Positions 7,407 through 14,407 of a DNA stretch of 20,081 bases are shown one piece after another. Under the pieces are notes generated by a model, which worked only from the letters and a program-made list of their open reading frames with translations, searched no databases and was not told the DNA's origin. Both the position numbers and the translations under genes were made by a program. Source of the stretch: Bacteroidales bacterium (lineage in GTDB: Bacteria > Bacteroidota > Bacteroidia > Bacteroidales > UBA1715); assembly GCA_031262005.1 (NCBI GenBank), contig JAISIO010000021.1:1-20081 (forward strand), written 5' to 3'. Each line of letters begins with the position of its first letter. The stretch's first letter is position 1.

Positions 7407-8789
7407 ATGCAATTACATACTACAACAAACTTTTTTTTCGTCGGTATAGCCGGAACAGGCATGAGTGCCATAGCGCAATATTTACAAGGAACAGGCAAAC
7501 AAGTTTCGGGTTCCGACCGCTTGTTTTCGCCACAGAATAAAATGCTGCTGCAAACACAATTTGAAGCGCAGGGTATTCAATGTTTTTTTCAAGACGGAAG
7601 CGGCATTACTGAGCACACGCAAGCAGTGATAGTTTCTACTGCCATTGAAGAATCGAATGTGGAATATCAAAAAGCTCTCTCGCTCAATATTCCTATTGTA
7701 AAACGTTCGGAGTTGTTGGCAGCAATTTCCAACAGTATTAAAACTATTGCCGTAGGCGGCACGAGCGGAAAGAGCACCACAACTGCCATGATTTTTCATA
7801 TACTGGAAATGTGTGGTTACTCACCTTCGCTTATTACCGGTGCCGGACTTTCAAGTTTGCAGGAAAAAGGCTTGCCCGGCAATGCGTGGAACGGCAGTGG
7901 CGAATGGCTTGTAATTGAAGCCGATGAGTCGGACGGTTCAATTGTGAACTATAATCCCGAAATTAGCGTGCTACTCAATATTGACCGCGACCATAAAGAA
8001 TTTGATGAATTAATGCGCTTATTTGCGCTGTTCAAACAACATACAAAATCGCAATTTATTGTCAATCAAGATTATGAGCGCACTCGTGAACTTTCGCACA
8101 ATATACAATTTGATTTTGGAACGCACAATAAAACTGTTGGCGTGTATGGCGAAAATTTTGTGCAACAAGGATTTGGAATTTCTTTTTCTGTCAATACCAT
8201 TCCGTGCACGGTGCCGCTTATAGGCACGCATAATATGGAAAATTCTCTTGCGGCACTTGCCGTAGCGAACGCTGTAGGCATTGATTTACAACAAGCAATA
8301 ACAAGTTTGGCTTCGTTTCGGGGAATTTACCGACGCACGCAATTGGTAGGCATGAATAAGGAACGTAATATTATAGTTATCGATGATTTTGCGCACAATC
8401 CCGCTGAGGTTGCCGCAGCCATACGAGCATGTCAAAATTGTGCCGAACGAGTGGTGGCGTATTTTCAACCGCACGGTTTTGGTCCGCTCCGATTTATGCA
8501 CGAAGAGTTGGGCAACGAAGTGGCACTCGCCTTACGCTCGAATGATATATTCCTCATTGGCGATGTGTATTATGCCGGCGGCACTGTTGATAGGAATATT
8601 TCACCGAAAATTGTGAGCGATGCTATTCAAAAACAAGGGAAACAAGCCGTTTTCACCGCTTCAAAGGAACAAAGTTTACAAGAAATTCTCAATCACGTAA
8701 GCAATAATTGCGTGGCGCTTACAATGGGTGCGCGCGACCCCAAACTTGATGAGTTTGCAAAAGTAATTGTTAAAAAGCTGACGCTGTAA
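7407..8789 (+). CDS. Mur ligase family protein, MurC-like (UDP-N-acetylmuramate--amino acid ligase type)
   Basis: A 460-residue three-domain Mur ligase. The N-terminal Rossmann domain has GIAGTGMSAIA (13-23) and VSGSD (33-37). The central ATPase domain has the P-loop GGTSGKSTTT (117-126), EADESDGS (171-178) and NIDRDH (191-196). The C-terminal part has GTHNMENSLAA and IDDFAHNPAEV, then PHGFGP. Mur ligases add amino acids stepwise to UDP-MurNAc in the cytosol, and the EADESD and NIDRDH motifs favour MurC over MurD/E/F. However, canonical MurC and Mpl carry GTHGKTTTT and a HHP motif in the C-terminal domain; here they are GTSGKSTTT and HNP. It may be the atypical MurC subtype or a paralogue with another substrate, so I leave the symbol empty. 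The ATG follows an A-rich leader; a T8 run sits at codons 9-11. Confidence 0.85.
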   Translation: MQLHTTTNFFFVGIAGTGMSAIAQYLQGTGKQVSGSDRLFSPQNKMLLQTQFEAQGIQCFFQDGSGITEHTQAVIVSTAIEESNVEYQKALSLNIPIVKRSELLAAISNSIKTIAVGGTSGKSTTTAMIFHILEMCGYSPSLITGAGLSSLQEKGLPGNAWNGSGEWLVIEADESDGSIVNYNPEISVLLNIDRDHKEFDELMRLFALFKQHTKSQFIVNQDYERTRELSHNIQFDFGTHNKTVGVYGENFVQQGFGISFSVNTIPCTVPLIGTHNMENSLAALAVANAVGIDLQQAITSLASFRGIYRRTQLVGMNKERNIIVIDDFAHNPAEVAAAIRACQNCAERVVAYFQPHGFGPLRFMHEELGNEVALALRSNDIFLIGDVYYAGGTVDRNISPKIVSDAIQKQGKQAVFTASKEQSLQEILNHVSNNCVALTMGARDPKLDEFAKVIVKKLTL

Positions 8790-9004
8790 ACCTGAGAGCT
8801 CGGGATAAATATGTGTCCGACATTTTTTAAAATCCTCATCAATAATCAATTAAGATTTTAGACTGCTTCGTTTACTTCGACTACGCTCAGCAACCACCTC
8901 GCAGTAACGTTCACTTTTTTCCCGTCATTGCGAGGAGGAACGACGAAGCAATCCGGAAGATGAGTGCATTTATCACTACTGAATGTATGGCATATTGCAA
9001 AAAT
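8790..9004. other. Intergenic stretch holding two inverted REP-like repeats
   Basis: No gene is seen here. Arm 1 (8861-8910) and arm 2 (8924-8954) are imperfect inverted copies of one another: GACTGCTTCGT (8861-8871) pairs with ACGAAGCAATC (8943-8953) with one mismatch, and ACCTCGCAGTAACG-type sequence near 8896-8909 pairs with CGTCATTGCGAGG-type sequence near 8923-8935. Arm 1 also carries CTTCGACTACGCTCAGC (8875-8891), a variant of the sequence at 16643-16667. Dispersed intergenic repeats with a core like GTCATTGCGAGGAG are familiar from many bacterial genomes (from memory, not searched). Confidence 0.6.
8861..8954. repeat. REP-like inverted repeat pair
   Basis: Two related sequences in head-to-head orientation with about 10/11 matches in the outer arms and a second matching block inside. 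Together they could fold as a long imperfect hairpin in RNA or ssDNA. It lies between the convergent ends of the MurC-like gene and secDF, a common site for REP/BIME-like elements. Confidence 0.6.
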
Positions 9005-9035
9005 AAAGGGCTGTCGAGAATTTCAACAGCCCTTT
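9005..9035 (-). terminator. Rho-independent terminator after secDF
   Basis: AAAGGGCTGT (9005-9014) is the perfect reverse complement of ACAGCCCTTT (9026-9035) with an 11-nt loop. On the minus strand the stem is followed by ATTTTTG, a T-rich tail, 23 nt past the secDF stop. Because the outer part is A/T on both sides it may also stop plus-strand transcripts from the MurC-like gene. Confidence 0.8.
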
Positions 9036-9058
9036 TACTATGTAACATCCACAGATGA

Positions 9059-12000
9059 TTATTCTGTTTCTATAGTTTTTTTACCTTTTTTAAGCATTTC
9101 GTATGCAAGAGGCGAAGCTATAAATATGGTTGAATATGAACCTATAACAACCCCTATAATCATTGCAAATATGAATCCTTTCATAGAATCGCCACCGAAG
9201 AAGAATATGATTAACAATACTAACAACGTGGTAGCCGATGTGGTAATAGTACGGCTCAAAGTGCTGTTCACACCTTGATTGAACAATTTAAGCGTATTGC
9301 GTTTTGGATATTCGGTGCGCATTTCACGAATACGGTCGAAAATCACCACCGTATCGTTCAACGAGTAACCAATAATGGTAAGCAATGCTGCTATAAATTC
9401 TTGTCCTACTTCCATTGAGAATGGCAACAATCCGTGTAAGAGAGCAAATACACCTATTACCACAAACACGTCGTGAAGCAAGGCAAGTGCTGCGCTTAAA
9501 CCAAATTCCCAGTTGCGGAAACGGATAAGAATATATATAAACATAAAAATAAGTGCCACAACGATTGAAATAATTGCCGACCAAATCATGTCGTTAGCAA
9601 TTGTTGGACCCACCATATTCGATTGAGTCAAATTGTTTTTCATAAAATCGTCTTGCGTAATGCCTTTCGGTAATAGATCGGGAACTTCTTGTAAGCCTTT
9701 GAATAAAAGGGTTTCTGTTTCGGTATCAACCTCAGTACCTTTGTCGTTAATTTTATAATCAGTAGTAACTTTTATGCCTTCCGCACCAAGAGTTTTCACT
9801 TCGGGAGCTTTACCGAATTGTTTTGCTAACGATTCTTCGATTTCTTCCACATTACGTTCGCCTTCAACAACCACGGTGTATGATCGTCCACCTTTGAAAT
9901 CAACGCCTATTTGGAAACCACGCACTACAATTGCAAGAATACACACGCCAATAATAATGCTCGAAACTATATAATATTTTTTACGGTTGCCCATAAAATC
10001 AATATGAATATTTTTGAACGCATTACGTGTTGCTTTACGGTCGAACGAAATAGTTCGTTTTTTCGCCAAGAAACGTTCAAAAATCATACGGGTAATGAAA
10101 ATACCGCAGAATAATGTTGTTAAAATACCTATAATCAATGTTGTGGCAAAACCTTGTATAGAACCTTTACCAAACATATAAAGCACAATACCAATAATGA
10201 GCGTGGTAACGTTACCGTCGATAATTGCCGAATACGAACCTTTGAAACCATCGGCAATGGCAAGTTTCATACCCTTACCTTGACTAAGTTCTTCACGCAC
10301 ACGCTCGTAAATAATTACGTTAGCGTCAATAGCCATAGCCAACGAAAGCACTATACCGGCAATACCCGAAAGTGTAAGTACAGCTCCAAGTGATGCAAGC
10401 ACGCCGAACACTAAGAATAAGTTGAGCAACAAGGCTATGTTGGCAACTGTTCCCGCTTTACGATAGTAGAAAAATAAGTAACCAAACATGAAAATCAAAG
10501 CTACCACTACCGACATAAGTCCTTTTTGAATAGATTCAGCACCAAGTGTTGGACCAACAAATTCCGAAAATTCAATTTTAGTAGCAGCCGAAAGTTTTCC
10601 CGATTTCAAAATATTAGCAAGGTCGGTTGCTTCGGCAATGCTAAAATCACCGGTGATAGATGAAATACCATTTGGAATTTCGCCTTGTACGTTTGGATAT
10701 GAATACACAAAACCGTCAAGAACAATTGCGATAGAACGACCTGTATTATCGCGAGTTAAACGACGCCATTCACGAGCACCATCGGCGTTCATTATCATTT
10801 GCACACTTGCGGCACCGCCTGTTTGAGTAAATTCAGGGCGAGCATCTACCACCACGCTACCGTCGAGTGCAGGATTACCTTCGCCACCTATGCTTTTCAA
10901 TGCAATTAATTCAAAGAAACCGTTTGAGTTTGCTTTTTTGCCCCATGCAAATTTTACTTCGGGAGCTATCTCTTGCAATAGCAATTGAACTTCACTCACA
11001 GCCAATAAAGAGTCGATATAAGGAATGTCTGCTCTTTGAGCAAAGCCTACAATAGGACCATATCCCGGATAGCCTTCTTGACTAACATTTGGAATTAAGA
11101 TGTTCAAAAGTGGATTTTCGCGTGCGATTTCTTCTTTTGTTTTCTGAGCATCAGCTTGCGTTGCTGCTGCTGCGCTATCCTGCAATTGTTCTTTAAGCGA
11201 AAGTTCGCCTGAGGCAGTTTCCTGTTTGGTTGTATCCGCTTTTGCTTGTTCGGTTGCAGTGCTTGTCGATGCATCTTTGGCTTTATCGCTCACTTCGTTC
11301 AAATCGGCAAGCGTGTTGTTCACCTCAAACACCACATTAAGCACTTCGCTTGCGTTCCATGTTTCCCAAAATTCCAATTTTGCCGAACTTTGTAACAAAT
11401 CGCGCACACGGTCTTGATCAACCACGCCCGGCAATTCTACTAACACACGCCCGTTTCCTAAGTTTTGAATATTCGGTTGTACCACACCAAAACGGTCGAT
11501 ACGAGTACGAATAACGTCAAAAGAGTTGTCAAGCGACGCTTTTGCTTGTTCGGCAAGCACTTTGAGCACTTCTTCGTTTGTCGATTGATAATTGATGCGG
11601 CTGCTCATGGCTTCGTTAGCTATAAACATGGTGCGCATAGCAGTTCCTTGTGGAGCTATTTCTTGGAAGGCTTTACCGAAGAGTGATACATAATCCTCAC
11701 GAGAATCGCGTTCCAATTCATCGGTGCGGGCAAGCACTTTCATCAACAAAGTATCTTTTTTACCATCGTTTGAAAGGTTAAGAATCATGTCTTCAATAGA
11801 AATTCTCAACGTAACGTTCATGCCGCCTTTGAGGTCAAGACCTAAGTTCAAACTGCGTTGTTGTGTTTCGGCATAGCTAAATTTACGAAGCCCTAAGAAA
11901 TTATAATAACTGTCAAGACGAGAGAGCGAATCTAAATATTCTCTACGCATTTGTTCGTTTCCTTGCGCATATTTATCGGCATCGTGATTAGCCTTCCATG

Positions 12001-12082
12001 TGAAAAATGAAAACGAGAGCGAATATAAAGCTGCCAATATCAATAGAACAGTAAATAAGCGTATAAATCCTTTGTTTTGCAT
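9059..12082 (-). CDS. secDF: Fused protein translocase subunit SecDF
   Basis: A 1007-residue fusion of SecD and SecF, the arrangement usual in Bacteroidota. SecDF uses the proton gradient to help SecYEG finish export across the inner membrane. The N-terminal membrane segment is at about 8-27. The SecD signature LNLGLDLKGG is at 78-87 and is followed by the periplasmic P1 domain. SecD transmembrane motifs include DANVIIYERVREE and GFKGSYSAIIDGNVTTL. The SecF half starts near 690, with its own GVDFKGG near 725 and NDTVVIFDRIREM in its membrane core. An Ala/Thr/Gln/Lys-rich low-complexity stretch (about residues 270-325: DASTSTATEQAKADTTKQ and so on) sits inside P1. The ATG at 12080-12082 is preceded by an A/T-rich leader. 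It is a single-gene unit with its own terminator. Confidence 0.97.
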   Translation of the reverse strand: MQNKGFIRLFTVLLILAALYSLSFSFFTWKANHDADKYAQGNEQMRREYLDSLSRLDSYYNFLGLRKFSYAETQQRSLNLGLDLKGGMNVTLRISIEDMILNLSNDGKKDTLLMKVLARTDELERDSREDYVSLFGKAFQEIAPQGTAMRTMFIANEAMSSRINYQSTNEEVLKVLAEQAKASLDNSFDVIRTRIDRFGVVQPNIQNLGNGRVLVELPGVVDQDRVRDLLQSSAKLEFWETWNASEVLNVVFEVNNTLADLNEVSDKAKDASTSTATEQAKADTTKQETASGELSLKEQLQDSAAAATQADAQKTKEEIARENPLLNILIPNVSQEGYPGYGPIVGFAQRADIPYIDSLLAVSEVQLLLQEIAPEVKFAWGKKANSNGFFELIALKSIGGEGNPALDGSVVVDARPEFTQTGGAASVQMIMNADGAREWRRLTRDNTGRSIAIVLDGFVYSYPNVQGEIPNGISSITGDFSIAEATDLANILKSGKLSAATKIEFSEFVGPTLGAESIQKGLMSVVVALIFMFGYLFFYYRKAGTVANIALLLNLFLVFGVLASLGAVLTLSGIAGIVLSLAMAIDANVIIYERVREELSQGKGMKLAIADGFKGSYSAIIDGNVTTLIIGIVLYMFGKGSIQGFATTLIIGILTTLFCGIFITRMIFERFLAKKRTISFDRKATRNAFKNIHIDFMGNRKKYYIVSSIIIGVCILAIVVRGFQIGVDFKGGRSYTVVVEGERNVEEIEESLAKQFGKAPEVKTLGAEGIKVTTDYKINDKGTEVDTETETLLFKGLQEVPDLLPKGITQDDFMKNNLTQSNMVGPTIANDMIWSAIISIVVALIFMFIYILIRFRNWEFGLSAALALLHDVFVVIGVFALLHGLLPFSMEVGQEFIAALLTIIGYSLNDTVVIFDRIREMRTEYPKRNTLKLFNQGVNSTLSRTITTSATTLLVLLIIFFFGGDSMKGFIFAMIIGVVIGSYSTIFIASPLAYEMLKKGKKTIETE

Positions 12083-12145
12083 GTGTGTTATTTATTAATG
12101 TAAGTATCTAAAAAAACCAATTTTGCATGGTAATAAAAATTTGCG

Positions 12146-12173
12146 CAAATATAGATATTTTTTTATTATGCAA
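12146..12173 (-). promoter_or_regulatory. Putative secDF promoter
   Basis: On the minus strand TTG (12171-12173) precedes TATATTTG (12146-12153) with a 17-nt spacer, close to the Bacteroidota TTG-N(19-21)-TANNTTTG pattern. It leaves a leader of roughly 55 nt before the secDF ATG. Confidence 0.5.
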
Positions 12174-12226
12174 TCATTATCACGCAAAAAATAAAATGAT
12201 TAGCTCGGCAGATAACTCTGATTTAA

Positions 12227-12256
12227 TTGATTTTTGCGGATAATTTTGTAGCTTTG
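12227..12256 (+). promoter_or_regulatory. Promoter of the rRNA methyltransferase gene
   Basis: TTG (12227-12229), a 19-nt spacer, then TAGCTTTG (12249-12256): an exact match to the Bacteroidota -33/-7 pattern. Transcription would start near 12263, about 14 nt before the ATG at 12277, which supports that start. Confidence 0.7.
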
Positions 12257-12276
12257 CAATCCGAACAAAGCAACTC

Positions 12277-13698
12277 ATGTGTAATGTTCCTACTATCAAT
12301 CGAATATATTTGAACAAGAACCTGCAAACATATTTTATCGACGAACTCCATGGAATTACTTCGGGCGAGCAATTGTACAATTCATTGCACACGGCAAGTC
12401 CTACGAGCATTCGTATCAATCCGAATAAAATAGACTACGGACTACAATTGCCGCAAGTGCTGTGGTGCGAACAGGGGTATTATTTGCCGCAACGTCCCAA
12501 ATTTACGCTCGATCCGGCTTTTCATGCGGGTGCATATTATGTACAAGAGGCTTCGTCAATGTTCTTAGAACACATTGTAAAACCATTGGCAACTCGCCCG
12601 CTCAAAGTACTTGATTTATGTGCCGCTCCAGGAGGAAAATCTACCCAATTGATTTCACTCATGCAGCGAGGCAGTTTACTCATTGCCAATGAAGTCATAC
12701 AATCGCGAGCGCATATTTTGAGTGAAAATGTGATTAAGTGGGGGAAATCGAACTGTGTGGTTACCAATAATGACCCCAAAGATTTCGGTTTTTTGGAAGG
12801 TTTTTTCGACATTGTAGTAGTTGATGCTCCTTGCTCGGGCGAAGGAATGTTTCGTAAAGACCCGCAAGCTATCAACGAATGGAGCGAAGCTCATGTGGAT
12901 TTGTGCAGTAAACGGCAAACCCGCATTTTACATGATATTTGGGACTGTGTTGCGCCGGGTGGAACGCTCATTTACAGCACCTGCACCTACAATCAAAAAG
13001 AAAATGAAGACGTAGTGGCTGCTTTTTTACAACAAACAGGTGCCGAATGCGCACATATTCCGTTACAACAAGAATGGAAGGTGGTGGAACACGAAAAAAA
13101 CGGAGCGGTGTGTTACCGATTCTTTCCGCACAAAACACAAGGCGAAGGTTTTTGCGTAAGCGTAATACACAAGCGAGACGGAAAAGAATTTGTGCCGCCG
13201 CGCAAAACGCCTAAAAGCGTAGATATAAGTATTATAGAGCAAAAAAACCGCCTACATTATTCTAATCTGATTACTGATGAAAGTATTGTGTATGAACGGC
13301 AAAAAGGTGTTATGTGGTCGTTTTCGAAAAACTACCGAAAATTGTTGCTTGATATTTATGCGCATTGCAGAGTTGTTCACGCAGGAATTCCGCTGGTAGA
13401 AACTATTGGGCACAAACTTAATCCGTTGCCGGGATTGGCTTTTGCAAGCAGTTTCAACCAAACTATTTTGCCAAAATATGAAGTTGATTTGCCAACCGCT
13501 TTACGATATTTCAAAAAAGAAGCGTTAACACTCGAAAATCTGCCGTCAAAAGGGTGGATACATTTGACTTACCAAGGAATTTCAATAGGTTTTGTTAAAA
13601 ATATAGGCAATAGGGCAAACAATCCCTATCCTGCTGCATGGGCTATTAAAATGAATTTACAACCCGAATTGATGTGGTCTATTGTGGAATACAGATAA
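12277..13698 (+). CDS. RsmF/NOL1-NOP2-Sun family rRNA cytosine-5 methyltransferase
   Basis: A 473-residue RNA m5C methyltransferase that moves a methyl group from SAM to cytosine, most likely in 16S rRNA as RsmF does. After an N-terminal helper domain with the family PTSIRINPNK stretch (42-51) comes SAM motif I LDLCAAPGGK (112-121), then DAPCSGEGMFRKDP (183-196) with Cys186, and YSTCTYN with the catalytic-type Cys236. The two-cysteine arrangement is diagnostic for the family. The roughly 180-residue C-terminal part (GIPLVETIGHKLNP and on) resembles the RsmF-type RNA-binding extension. RsmF, RsmB and other members cannot be split with certainty from sequence alone, so the symbol is left blank. 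The start is supported by the promoter just upstream; secDF is divergent. Confidence 0.93.
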   Translation: MCNVPTINRIYLNKNLQTYFIDELHGITSGEQLYNSLHTASPTSIRINPNKIDYGLQLPQVLWCEQGYYLPQRPKFTLDPAFHAGAYYVQEASSMFLEHIVKPLATRPLKVLDLCAAPGGKSTQLISLMQRGSLLIANEVIQSRAHILSENVIKWGKSNCVVTNNDPKDFGFLEGFFDIVVVDAPCSGEGMFRKDPQAINEWSEAHVDLCSKRQTRILHDIWDCVAPGGTLIYSTCTYNQKENEDVVAAFLQQTGAECAHIPLQQEWKVVEHEKNGAVCYRFFPHKTQGEGFCVSVIHKRDGKEFVPPRKTPKSVDISIIEQKNRLHYSNLITDESIVYERQKGVMWSFSKNYRKLLLDIYAHCRVVHAGIPLVETIGHKLNPLPGLAFASSFNQTILPKYEVDLPTALRYFKKEALTLENLPSKGWIHLTYQGISIGFVKNIGNRANNPYPAAWAIKMNLQPELMWSIVEYR

Positions 13699-13743
13699 TT
13701 ACCCTCTCACATATATACTGATAAAAATGTGAGGAGAGAGTAA
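13699..13743 (+). terminator. Imperfect hairpin just after the rRNA methyltransferase stop
   Basis: CTCACAT (13706-13712) pairs with ATGTGAG (13727-13733). The stem can be extended with small bulges by CCCT/GAGAG and closed by TTAC (13699-13702) with GTAA (13740-13743), followed by TTTATT. It begins directly at the stop codon, so it probably ends or stabilises the transcript. Confidence 0.5.
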
Positions 13744-13773
13744 TTTATTGCAGTCTAATTTTTTACAAAAACG

Positions 13774-13825
13774 TTTTGAACAAGTTTGTTTTGAACAAGT
13801 TTGTTCCAAACAAACTTGTTCAAAA
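13774..13825. repeat. 15-bp tandem repeat plus perfect 17-bp inverted copy
   Basis: TTTTGAACAAGTTTG occurs twice in tandem (13774-13788 and 13789-13803). The second copy extended by TT is the exact reverse complement of AACAAACTTGTTCAAAA (13809-13825), with a 3-nt loop CCA. Either direct copy could pair with the inverted one, giving two mutually exclusive hairpins. It could be a terminator, a protein-binding site or a member of a dispersed repeat family. Confidence 0.85.
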
Positions 13826-13954
13826 TTTAACATATTGTTAATCATATAATTATACGTTATTTTATTGCTATTATCGCAAATAATACTATCGAAAAAATGT
13901 TTTATATCGATCATAGCATGAACAGGTTGCCAAAAATAAAAAACTAACAAATAG

Positions 13955-13983
13955 TTGTTTATAAATAAAAAAAGTTATCTTTG
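13955..13983 (+). promoter_or_regulatory. Promoter of rpsO(-pnp)
   Basis: TTG (13955-13957), an 18-nt spacer and TATCTTTG (13976-13983) match the Bacteroidota promoter pattern. Transcription would start around 13990, leaving a leader of about 38 nt. Confidence 0.65.
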
Positions 13984-14027
13984 CTGCCGAATTTATAGAA
14001 GTTTAAAGAAAGAAAAATTTATACAGT

Positions 14028-14297
14028 ATGTATTTAACAGCAGAAAAAAAATCTGAAATTTTCAAAAAATTCGGTACATCTGAGAAAGATACCGGTTCTA
14101 CAAAAGGTCAAGTGGCGGTGTTTACCGAGCGAATTAATTACTTGACAGGAAAATTAAAAACAAACAAAAAAGATTTCGTAACACAACGTTCACTTTTGAA
14201 AATGGTGGGTAAACGTCGTCAATTGTTAAATTATTTGAAAGATAAAAACATTGAAGAATATCGTTCACTCATCAAAGAATTAGGTCTTCGTAAATAA
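14028..14297 (+). CDS. rpsO: 30S ribosomal protein uS15
   Basis: An 89-residue protein of exactly the usual S15 length, which binds the 16S rRNA central domain early in 30S assembly. Family hallmarks are present: DTGSTKGQVAVFTERINYLTGKL (about residues 21-43), then the basic SLLKMVGKRRQLLNYLK helix (55-71), and the C-terminal YRSLIKELGLRK. The ATG sits behind an A-rich leader. It is followed by pnp, the order conserved across many bacteria. Confidence 0.98.
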   Translation: MYLTAEKKSEIFKKFGTSEKDTGSTKGQVAVFTERINYLTGKLKTNKKDFVTQRSLLKMVGKRRQLLNYLKDKNIEEYRSLIKELGLRK

Positions 14298-14323
14298 TTC
14301 ACAAGTGAAAATACATAATAAAA

Positions 14324-14351
14324 AGAAAGGCAATGCACAAGTTGCCTTTCT
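14324..14351 (+). terminator. Hairpin between rpsO and pnp (partial terminator or processing site)
   Basis: AGAAAGGCAA (14324-14333) is the perfect reverse complement of TTGCCTTTCT (14342-14351) with an 8-nt loop, followed by CTATTTATATA. It could reduce read-through into pnp or be a cleavage site. In E. coli the rpsO-pnp interval holds an RNase III site used for PNPase autoregulation; an equivalent role here is inference. No separate TANNTTTG box is obvious before pnp. Confidence 0.7.
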
Positions 14352-14407
14352 CTATTTATATATGTATAAATTATTGTTACAGTTCAAACCCTTTTAAAAT
14401 CAATATC

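Larger units (their letters stand above)
13744..14027. other. A/T-rich gap before rpsO with tandem and inverted repeats
   Basis: It holds a compact repeat structure at 13774-13825 and the rpsO promoter at 13955-13983. The sequence between them (13826-13954) is A/T-rich and I see no gene in it. Confidence 0.5.

Noticed and set aside
7431..7438. T8 run near the start of the MurC-like gene as a second slippage switch
   Set aside because: It encodes Phe codons in frame in an intact gene, and A/T runs of 8 are expected by chance in this A/T-rich sequence.
13699..13950. 83-codon minus-strand ORF with repeated EQTCSKQTCSK-like residues
   Set aside because: The repeated residues are just the translation of the tandem/inverted DNA repeat; the ORF overlaps a hairpin and has no recognisable family.
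14333..14407. Upstream in-frame ATG adding 25 residues to PNPase
   Set aside because: The ATG lies in the rpsO-pnp hairpin and the extension is not PNPase-like; MIQGIKKN is the natural start.
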